NCBI GenBank assembly: GCA_021808105.1
Contig: JAKBCC010000015.1
Coordinates: forward strand, 1-44,559
Length of the DNA: 44,559 bases
Reading direction: 5' to 3'
Origin: Planctomycetota bacterium
GTDB taxonomy: Bacteria; Planctomycetota; Phycisphaerae; WQYP01
The notes below the pieces were generated by a model, which was not told the DNA's origin, ran no database searches, and worked only from the letters and a program-made list of their open reading frames with translations. Below, one piece after another: positions 9,191 to 14,718 of the stretch; positions within the stretch are counted from its first letter, which is position 1; every line of letters starts with the position of its first letter. The translations under genes were made by a program, and so were the position numbers.

Positions 9191-9355
9191 TTAAAATCGA
9201 CCGGGAATCACTCCCATCAGAAGCAGGACGATGACAACCAGCAGGATAAATCCCAGGCCACCTGTGGGGCCGTACCCCCAGGAGCTGCTGTAACCCCATG
9301 TGGGCAAAGCGCCAACGAGTAACAGAACCAGAATAATCAGAAGAATCAGACCCAT
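9191..9355 (-). CDS. DUF3309 small membrane protein
   Basis: A 54-residue protein, all of it membrane-associated: an N-terminal span LILLIILVLLLVGALPTW, a short loop GYSSSWGYGPTGG, and a second span ending in IPGRF. ALPTWGYSSSWGYGPTGG is the DUF3309 signature. The family is common near stress-response genes but has no proven function. The start is fixed by AAGGAG 11 bases before ATG 9355; a longer in-frame extension upstream is not needed. A strong -24/-12 sigma-54 element lies at 9477-9493 on the same strand. Confidence 0.85.
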   Translation of the reverse strand: MGLILLIILVLLLVGALPTWGYSSSWGYGPTGGLGFILLVVIVLLLMGVIPGRF

Positions 9356-9476
9356 GATACAGACTCCTTTTTTCGAGCATCGGCGGGCGGCCATCCCAGG
9401 GTTGCTCCACACATGTTGACATACCCATATCAACATTCCAAAGAAGCAATTGCAGTGGCCCCCGCCGATATAACGA

Positions 9477-9493
9477 TGCAATTTCCGTGCCGC
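9477..9493 (-). promoter_or_regulatory. Sigma-54 promoter upstream of DUF3309
   Basis: Reading on the minus strand, CGGCACGGAAATTGCA has GG and GC exactly ten bases apart and matches the TGGCACG-N4-TTGCA consensus almost fully. It would start a transcript about 110 bases before the DUF3309 ATG. Confidence 0.75.
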
Positions 9494-9499
9494 GCTCAT

Positions 9500-9950
9500 A
9501 TTCTTTGAATTCCGCGATTTCTTGGGAGTCCGCATTTTATGGATCAGCGTGCGCGGTCCTATCATGGCGACATTCTGGCGGACAACGCCAAATTGACCCG
9601 GCCAATGCGGCGCGTACCGGCCTGAAGCTACCACAGGTAGTGTAAAGAGGGACACGCAGTTGTTTGCTATTGCTGATAGGGGCCGAAGGGCACAGGTTAC
9701 TGGAGGCGTTAGAGGGAGGCGGCGAGTCCGGACGCGTAGAACATTCCAGCGAGGCGTTTCCGCGTAATTTGGGATTTCAGATTTCAGATCCCGGATTTCA
9801 AGTTATGCTGCTCTATCGCAGCAAATTACGGTACGCAGTGAGGCCGTGCCGCAGAGAATTCCACCCTAAAACCGCGGCACGCAATATGCCCTGCAAAATA
9901 GACTGTAAAAAAGACCGCGGATCACGCGGATTACGCGGATGAATGTTCCC
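9500..9950. other. Intergenic stretch without a recognised gene
   Basis: No convincing coding sequence. Two TGTCCG/TGTCGC-like half sites on the minus strand near 9580-9597 weakly resemble the half sites of the shared upstream element but do not align with it along their length. A short duplicated GATTTCAGATTTCAG patch occurs near 9773. Confidence 0.4.
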
Positions 9951-10004
9951 ATCGGACAATATGTCCGGGGCATTATGTCTGATAACGTCGTTTTGCCGCG
10001 ACTG
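9951..10004 (+). promoter_or_regulatory. Shared dyad element (putative sigma-54 enhancer), copy 1
   Basis: ATCGGACAATATGTCCG followed by GGGCATTA, TGTCTGAT and AACGTCGTTTTGCCGCG. It aligns without gaps over about 54 bases with copies at 12324 and 17158. It contains a GGACA/TGTCC dyad plus a third TGTCYGAT half site, and lies about 145 bases before the sigma-54 element of the DUF892 gene. Confidence 0.7.
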
Positions 10005-10146
10005 CATTGATCGGGCGTCCCTCATTATGCTGGAAGAACGTCTGCGGTGTCCCCGTGCGGATTGGCTTATCCCGTGCGGGAATGCCGTTATTAATTAACT
10101 ATCGCGACACATCAATGTGAGGCCCACGCAGAGCATTTGTCAACCA

Positions 10147-10163
10147 CTGGCACCGCATTTGCT
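10147..10163 (+). promoter_or_regulatory. Sigma-54 promoter upstream of DUF892 gene
   Basis: ACTGGCACCGCATTTGCT: GG at 10149-10150 and GC at 10161-10162 with exactly ten bases between. It matches TGGCAC-N5-TTGC. The ATG lies about 115 bases past the expected start point. Confidence 0.75.
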
Positions 10164-10289
10164 TTAAGACAACGCGGATGTTGCCTGTTGGTCCTCGGGG
10201 GTTGTCCCTGTAGGACGACAGAGTGTGATCATTGGCAACCGCAGGCTTTGCGGCATCGTCGGCGGGTTTCGTCGTTCAGGAGATTTACC

Positions 10290-10796
10290 ATGGGTAAAAC
10301 TAAAGATTTTCGAGCCTTATTTGTTGATCAGCTCCGCGACATCTATAGCGCGGAATCGCAACTGGTCAAAGCTTTGAAGAAAATGGCGGAGGCGGCGACG
10401 TTGCCGGCGCTCAAAGATGCGTTTCTCAATCACCTGGAGGAAACACGCGATCATGTGGAGCGGCTGAAGGAATTATTTACCACATTGGATGAGAAACCAA
10501 CGGGCAAAACCTGCGAAGCCATGAAAGCCCTGATCGCCGAAGGCGAGGAAATCGCCGGCGAACATTATTCGCCGGCGGTGCGCGATGCGGGGCTTATTGC
10601 CGCCGCTCAAAGAGTTGAGCATTACGAAATGGCGGCTTATGGCACAGTGCGGGCGTTTGCCTTGCTGCTGCGTGATGAATCAACCGCAGACCTTCTGCAA
10701 CTGACGTTCAAGGAAGAGGAGCAGTGCGATAAAAAGCTCACCGTCCTGGCGCGTACTCCCATCAATGAGCTGGCGATGCAGGAAGCGTGCGTGTGA
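10290..10796 (+). CDS. DUF892 ferritin-like stress protein (YciE/YciF family)
   Basis: A 168-residue, almost fully helical protein of the YciF family: KDFRALFVDQLRDIYSAESQLVKALKKM at the start, then HLEETRDHVERL and QRVEHYEMAAYGTVRAFA. The Glu and His residues of ExxH-type pairs in these helices (SAESQ, EETRDHVER, EHYEM) are positioned as di-metal ligands of the ferritin-like fold. The family is induced by osmotic and general stress in enterobacteria. I start at ATG 10290 because of AGGAG seven bases upstream and because the conserved domain begins right there. A sigma-54 element and the shared upstream element precede it, and a strong terminator follows. Confidence 0.9.
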   Translation: MGKTKDFRALFVDQLRDIYSAESQLVKALKKMAEAATLPALKDAFLNHLEETRDHVERLKELFTTLDEKPTGKTCEAMKALIAEGEEIAGEHYSPAVRDAGLIAAAQRVEHYEMAAYGTVRAFALLLRDESTADLLQLTFKEEEQCDKKLTVLARTPINELAMQEACV

Positions 10797-10877
10797 ACAA
10801 CGTGTAAGTTGGCGATGGGTAGACTCGTATCACTTCAAGGCGATAACAACAGCTTGTTTTCCCATCCCCCGTTCCGA

Positions 10878-10917
10878 TTTGGAGGCCCATTCCGTTATGG
10901 GCCTCCAAATTGTTTTT
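10878..10917 (+). terminator. Rho-independent terminator after DUF892 gene
   Basis: TTTGGAGGCCCAT (10878-10890) pairs perfectly with ATGGGCCTCCAAA (10897-10909) around a six-base loop, followed by TTGTTTTT. Confidence 0.9.
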
Positions 10918-11072
10918 ATGCCCGCGCTTGACGCCGGCGATTTTGGCTTATCCGATCCCAGTTCACCGCCCGAGGCAACCGCAGGCATTATCCGCGTTCT
11001 CCGCGGTCCGTGCCGTGCCCATCGCGACGGGACGCGAAACGTACCGTGGCCTCACACCCTGTTCCGCGGCGA

Positions 11073-11100
11073 ACTCAACGCTGCCGCATTGAGCTACGGG
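11073..11100 (+). repeat. Dispersed REP-like hairpin, copy 2
   Basis: AACTCAACGCTGCCGCATTG then AGCTACGGG, identical in the core to copy 1 and preceded by the same CGCGGCGAA type of flank. Confidence 0.8.
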
Positions 11101-11163
11101 GCGTAAATCGGTGGAGCACAATCTCTGCGGTTAAACACGGGCGGCAGACATGCGGCGGGTCAG

Positions 11164-11181
11164 CCGGAATAATTTTTGCAA
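11164..11181 (+). promoter_or_regulatory. Possible sigma-54 promoter upstream of DUF3494 gene
   Basis: CCGGAATAATTTTTGCAA has GG-N10-GC spacing with a good TTTTGCA -12 part but a poor -24 part. A TATAAT at 11220-11225 without a clear -35 is an alternative. The leader would be about 240 bases long. Confidence 0.4.
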
Positions 11182-11369
11182 AAAATACATGCAAAAATAC
11201 ACGGCTTGGGATTTTCTGTTATAATCTATTCTGTGGTGCACAGGCATAGCACCGCATGTCGCGCGATTATGGCGGCTCCTTGTTGGTTAACCGCGAAATG
11301 GATCGTTCCGGCGCCCCCACCAGTTCAGGCGACCACCGGCTTGTTCTCTCGATAGTGATGCCTCAGTTT

Positions 11370-11395
11370 GGTATGTGAATGTTTATTCACATACC
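11370..11395. promoter_or_regulatory. Perfect inverted repeat in the DUF3494 leader
   Basis: GGTATGTGAAT and ATTCACATACC form an 11-bp perfect stem around GTTT. It ends 33 bases before the ATG, so it may be a DNA operator or a hairpin in the mRNA leader. No T-run follows, so it is not a classical terminator. Confidence 0.6.
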
Positions 11396-11428
11396 GCGCC
11401 CGCGCTTTCGACACTTGGAGAACCAGCC

Positions 11429-12154
11429 ATGAAAAACTCAGCCAGGAAAAATAAAACAGTTGTTCTCTTGGTCGTTCCCCCCCATTCCACCGCGCCCCGG
11501 CAATCCCTCAATTCCATTACACTCGATTCAGCGAACTACTTTGCGGTGCTTGCCGGTACCACAGTTGACAATACCGGTAAAACCGCTATTCAGGGCGGGG
11601 ATGTGGGGACCAGCCACGGCCCGGAGATTACCGGATTTCCGCCGGGAACTATCGCCGCGCCGCACACCAAGCGCACCGCCGACGCAGTGGCGCTTCAGGC
11701 CCATACGGACCTTACCACCGCTTATAACGCCGCGGAAGCGATGCCGTTAACGCATGACCTTAGCGGGCAGGACCTTGGAGGATTAACATTATTACCCGGC
11801 GTTTATCGCTTTTCCGGGGGGGCCACGCTTAATGGAACCCTGACGCTCAAAGACCAGGATGATCCCCACGCGCAATTCATTTTTCAGGTTGGCACCACGC
11901 TGACCACCGGCAGCGATTCGTCAATTATTTCAATCAATGGCGGTGCGAGGAGTTGGGTGAAAGGGGCTGTCTTCTGGCAGGTGGGCGGCTCGGCGACGCT
12001 GGGGGCCGACAGCGCTTTTGCGGGTAATATTCTCGCACGTGATGGCATCGACATCAGGCAGGATGCCACGATCCGCGACGGCAGCGCATTGTCACAGTTC
12101 GGAGACGTTACGCTTGATTCCAATCGCATCAGCAAGAGCGATCTGGTCGCGTAA
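11429..12154 (+). CDS. DUF3494 ice-binding-like protein
   Basis: A 241-residue protein with the DUF3494 pattern: LDSANYFAVLAGTTVDNTGKTAIQGGDVGTS near the N-terminus, then LTHDLSGQDLGGLTLLPGVYRF, then GTLTLKDQDDPHAQFIFQ, and WVKGAVFWQVGGSATLG. This is the right-handed beta-helix of bacterial and fungal ice-binding proteins; many members are not antifreezes but surface adhesins. A weak hydrophobic stretch (TVVLLVVPP) follows a basic N-terminus and may be a poor signal peptide. ATG 11429 has GGAG nine bases upstream. No C-terminal anchor is seen. Confidence 0.85.
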   Translation: MKNSARKNKTVVLLVVPPHSTAPRQSLNSITLDSANYFAVLAGTTVDNTGKTAIQGGDVGTSHGPEITGFPPGTIAAPHTKRTADAVALQAHTDLTTAYNAAEAMPLTHDLSGQDLGGLTLLPGVYRFSGGATLNGTLTLKDQDDPHAQFIFQVGTTLTTGSDSSIISINGGARSWVKGAVFWQVGGSATLGADSAFAGNILARDGIDIRQDATIRDGSALSQFGDVTLDSNRISKSDLVA

Positions 12155-12323
12155 GGATTTCGCGCACCGATACCGGTCCGAGTAACCGCCGGTTGGCGCA
12201 TGAACGTCATAATTTCATTTCATAAATTTTTCCCCCCACCGTGGAATGCAATTGCTGTGCCGCATCCACATTATCGAGAAAATCAATCATATTATAGCCC
12301 CCGCCCGCCGTTTTCTTGTCCGC

Positions 12324-12377
12324 ATCGGACAATGTGTCCGGGGCATTTTGTCCGATAACGCCGTTTTGTCGGTTGCA
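12324..12377 (+). promoter_or_regulatory. Shared dyad element (putative sigma-54 enhancer), copy 2
   Basis: ATCGGACAATGTGTCCG, GGGCATTT, TGTCCGAT, AACGCCGTTTTGTCGG. Differs from copy 1 at few positions and keeps all three half sites. An extra TTGTCCG just before it makes a TTGTCCG-CAT-CGGACAA palindrome. It lies about 85 bases before the sigma-54 element of the glycine-zipper gene. Confidence 0.7.
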
Positions 12378-12461
12378 CCCCCTCCCTCGAGCGGTCGCCC
12401 GATCCTCGCAGTTTCTAGGAATATGTAAGGGCAAGATGCGTAGACGCGGAGAATTCTGTTG

Positions 12462-12479
12462 TTGGTATGACGTTTGCAT
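12462..12479 (+). promoter_or_regulatory. Sigma-54 promoter upstream of glycine-zipper gene
   Basis: TTGGTATGACGTTTGCAT: GG at 12464-12465 and GC at 12476-12477, ten bases apart. Very similar to the element at 17502. The ATG is about 75 bases past the expected transcript start. Confidence 0.75.
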
Positions 12480-12563
12480 ATTCATATTCCGTAGGTTGTG
12501 TTGCATCATGGATTTTTTCCATGAGCATGATTTTATCTTTATTGTCTGGCCAGGAGTTGGTAA

Positions 12564-13124
12564 ATGAAAACCGAACAAAAATCCGAGGAAATGAAAAAAT
12601 CACAGCATGATGCGAATCGTGATCCACTTAGCGGCGCAGCCGGTGCACATCCGGTGGGAGCCGGCGTGGGTGCCGTCACAGGCGGGGTCATCGGCGGCGT
12701 GGGTGCTGGTGCCGCTATTGGGACGGTTGCCGGTCCTGTTGGGACGCTTGCCGGTGCGGCTGCGGGTGCGGTGATTGGTGGCGTGGCGGGCGGACTGGCC
12801 GGTAAAGCGGTGGCGGAAGATATTGATCCCACCGTTGAACATGGCTATTGGCGTAACAACTATAGCACGCGGCCCTACATCACCCAAGGCGCATCCTATG
12901 ATGAATATGCCCCGGCGTACCAATATGGCTGGGAATCGCAGGCGCAGTATAACGGTCGCAGCTATGAGGAAAGTGAACCCATGCTGGCACGTGACTGGAC
13001 GGCGCGCCGGGGAAAATCAAATTTACAATGGGAACAAGCCAAACATGCGGTTCGCGATTCCTGGCATCGCGCCGACCATCGCAAGCCAAAAAACAAAGAG
13101 CGAAATAGAAGTGAAGTGGATTAG
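12564..13124 (+). CDS. Glycine-zipper domain protein
   Basis: A 186-residue protein. Residues 27-86 are a run of Gly/Ala/Val zippers (GVGAVTGGVIGGVGAGAAIG, GTLAGAAAGAVIGGVAGGLA) that would pack as membrane-inserting helices. The rest is polar, with Tyr-rich repeats (DEYAPAYQYGWE) and a basic C-terminus. The N-terminus is charged with no signal peptide. Similar proteins are common next to stress genes; no enzyme activity is expected. GGAG nine to twelve bases upstream supports the ATG. It has a sigma-54 element, the shared upstream element, and a terminator after it. Confidence 0.8.
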   Translation: MKTEQKSEEMKKSQHDANRDPLSGAAGAHPVGAGVGAVTGGVIGGVGAGAAIGTVAGPVGTLAGAAAGAVIGGVAGGLAGKAVAEDIDPTVEHGYWRNNYSTRPYITQGASYDEYAPAYQYGWESQAQYNGRSYEESEPMLARDWTARRGKSNLQWEQAKHAVRDSWHRADHRKPKNKERNRSEVD

Positions 13125-13209
13125 TGGGCCAGTGGGGAAAAGTGGTCAGTGGGGCGCGTCAAGTGGGCCGCGTAAAGTGGGGCAGTGCCAAATGGGGCAT
13201 AGTGTGCAG

Positions 13210-13256
13210 CGGGGACGTTTCTGCCAACCGTGCCGGAACGTCCCCGTTTCGCTTTT
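13210..13256 (+). terminator. Terminator after glycine-zipper gene
   Basis: CGGGGACGTT (13210-13219) pairs with AACGTCCCCG (13237-13246), followed by TTTCGCTTTTT. It precedes the ferritin-like gene by 31 bases. The stretch before it is a run of short GTGGG-type repeats. Confidence 0.7.
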
Positions 13257-13287
13257 TATGGGCGTCTAAAAGAGGAATTGAAATTTA

Positions 13288-13806
13288 ATGATAACGACTT
13301 CAACGGACACTAAAAATACGAAAGAAGCGACTAAAGAAACGCCTGAAGCACCCCTGTCCCGCAAAGAGCTTATTGATCTCCTGAAGGAGGACCTGGCGCG
13401 GGAATATCAGGCGATTATCGCTTATGTCGTGTATTCCCAGGTGATCAAAGGCGCGGCGTACATGACCATCGCCGCCGAACTGGAAGTCCATGCCGCCGAA
13501 GAGCTTTCCCATGCCATCACTTTGGCCAATCAAATTGACTACCTTGGCGGGATGCCCGGCGTTTCACCCAAGGCGGTCCGGACTTCTGAAAAAGCGGAGG
13601 ATATGCTGCGTTTTGATCTGGACAATGAAAATGAAACGATTCGTAATTACCGCCAGCGCGTCCGGCAATGTGAAGAAATTGGTGAATACGCACTGGCTGA
13701 ACATCTGCGTCGGATCCTGGTGCAGGAGCAGGATCATCAAATCGCCCTGGCCACAGCTCTGGGTGAAGACATCCCGGAGCTAACGCATCCGGATCAACGC
13801 GTGTAA
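13288..13806 (+). CDS. Ferritin-like (bacterioferritin-type) protein
   Basis: A 172-residue four-helix protein. After a Thr/Lys-rich tail of about 25 residues, the core reads LLKEDLAREYQAIIAYVVYSQ, then ELEVHAAEELSHAITLANQI, then NENETIRNYRQRVRQCEE and HLRRILVQEQDHQIALA. The E..Y, ExxH and E-ExxH sets are the di-iron ligands of the ferritin-like superfamily, so iron oxidation or storage, or peroxide protection, is likely. AGAGGAATTG before ATG 13288 is a good ribosome binding site. It lies in the stress-gene run; a terminator separates it from the glycine-zipper gene, and I see no sigma-54 element of its own. Confidence 0.85.
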   Translation: MITTSTDTKNTKEATKETPEAPLSRKELIDLLKEDLAREYQAIIAYVVYSQVIKGAAYMTIAAELEVHAAEELSHAITLANQIDYLGGMPGVSPKAVRTSEKAEDMLRFDLDNENETIRNYRQRVRQCEEIGEYALAEHLRRILVQEQDHQIALATALGEDIPELTHPDQRV

Positions 13807-13816
13807 ATCATCAAAG

Positions 13817-13842
13817 CCCCCATTGGCTTTACGCCAATGGGG
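13817..13842 (+). terminator. Hairpin after ferritin-like gene
   Basis: CCCCATTGGC pairs with GCCAATGGGG around five bases, ten bases after the stop. There is no T-run, so it may stabilise the mRNA end rather than terminate on its own. Confidence 0.5.
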
Positions 13843-13886
13843 ACAGGCACCCCATCACCTGAAATCTCAAAACTCAACTCTTACGG

Positions 13887-13987
13887 AAAAAAGGTGTCAG
13901 GTACCTTTTATTTTGGGAATTCCACAAAATTTGTGATCCGGCCGAATAAAAGGTGTCAGGTACCTTTTATTTTGGGAATTCCACAAA
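13887..13987 (+). repeat. Tandem GGTACC repeats (two units)
   Basis: Two near-identical units of about 41 bases start at about 13889 and 13947: AAAAGGTGTCAGGTACCTTT, then TATTTTGGGAATTCCAC and AAAA. The same sequence begins the right half of the 5509-5556 repeat, where the GGAATTC part is also kept. Confidence 0.8.
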
Positions 13988-14056
13988 AAGCTGGATCGGG
14001 CCGCAGAAATGACGGGGGGGAAATATCCCGTGTCATCACATGGCAATGCGCAGCCA

Positions 14057-14080
14057 CTCAACGCTGCCGCATTGAGCTAT
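14057..14080 (+). repeat. Dispersed REP-like hairpin, copy 3
   Basis: CTCAACGCTGCCGCATTGAG then CTAT; the downstream CTACGGG part is lost. The preceding CGTGTCATCACATGGCAATG flank matches the flank of the copy at 22683. Confidence 0.75.
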
Positions 14081-14204
14081 TGACCATGTCGCGTAAATAA
14101 TTCACGACTGCGCGGATCGGCGTTCATTGAAAATGTGAAATTTAAAATGTTACGGGGCGTGGCGGCAATTCTCTGATGATGAAGAGCGACGGTGATCCAC
14201 AGAT

Positions 14205-14300
14205 TAGCACAGATTTACACCGATGAGCGATGACGTTAGCTGTAATTGTATTCTCTTCCATAGTGAAAGAAATCCGGGTTAATCGGTGAAATCTGTGGTG
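14205..14300. repeat. Imperfect inverted repeat in intergenic region
   Basis: CACAGATTTACACCGATG (around 14210-14226) is answered by AATCGGTGAAATCTGTGG near 14281-14298. Related AATCGATAAAATCTGTGG pieces follow the two REP-like copies at 18163 and 18312, so this belongs to the repeat content of the genome. No gene is seen between 14081 and 14425. Confidence 0.5.
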
Positions 14301-14425
14301 CAGTATCTGTGCGGCTACCGGTAGGGGTCCGGTTGCATCGACATTGGCAGGATCATCACCCCATCGGCGGAGGCCTGATGGAGGTGATTGTGAGTTGCCG
14401 CACGTTGACAGCCGCACGTTGACTG

Positions 14426-14563
14426 CTATTGCAGCTTGCGGAGATACGCCACGATGTCATATAAATTTTGATTGGTCAGGTTGGCATTACCGCCGAAGGG
14501 TGGCATGGCAATGCGGCGGTGATTGGTGGGATTGATCGCGGAGCGACCATGCTTGATTGTTGT
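14426..14563 (-). pseudogene. C-terminal remnant of a cytochrome c-type protein
   Basis: Just after the TGA of the 41-residue peptide gene, the same frame stays open for about 45 codons and ends HRRIAMPPFGGNANLTNQNL then YDIVAYLRKLQ. That is the typical end of a class I cytochrome c: the methionine ligand in AMPPFGG followed by the last helix with D-[IV]-V-A-Y-L-R. No CxxCH haem motif lies upstream, so only the 3' part of a gene survives. Recognition is by pattern and moderately secure. Confidence 0.5.
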
Positions 14564-14689
14564 TCACTTCCTGGATATTTTCATAGCCACAAAGATCAGC
14601 AGTCCCACCACCAGCACGCCCATCACGATTCCCACCCACATTCCGCCGCCCATCCAGGGCATCATGGTATTGTTGGCATGAGTCATCAT
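14564..14689 (-). CDS. 41-residue Met-rich membrane peptide
   Basis: ATG 14689 behind AAAGGA encodes MMTHANNTMMPWMGGGMWVG followed by a single span IVMGVLVVGLLIFVAM and the basic end KISRK. It starts 29 bases after the stop of the large repeat protein, on the same strand, so it is probably the second gene of that operon. The eight methionines in 41 residues, clustered before the span, are unusual and could bind Cu(I). No family recognised. Orientation predicts a periplasmic N-terminus. Confidence 0.6.
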   Translation of the reverse strand: MMTHANNTMMPWMGGGMWVGIVMGVLVVGLLIFVAMKISRK

Positions 14690-14718
14690 GATAAAGGTCC
14701 TTTGGCGGCGAACTAAGT

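Noticed and set aside
9580..9600. Fourth copy of the shared dyad element upstream of DUF3309
   Set aside because: Two half-site-like pieces occur, but spacing differs by two bases and the rest does not align.
13130..13200. Run of GTGGG-type short repeats as a regulatory array or CRISPR
   Set aside because: Spacing and units are irregular, and it is only about 70 bases before a terminator; simple low-complexity DNA.
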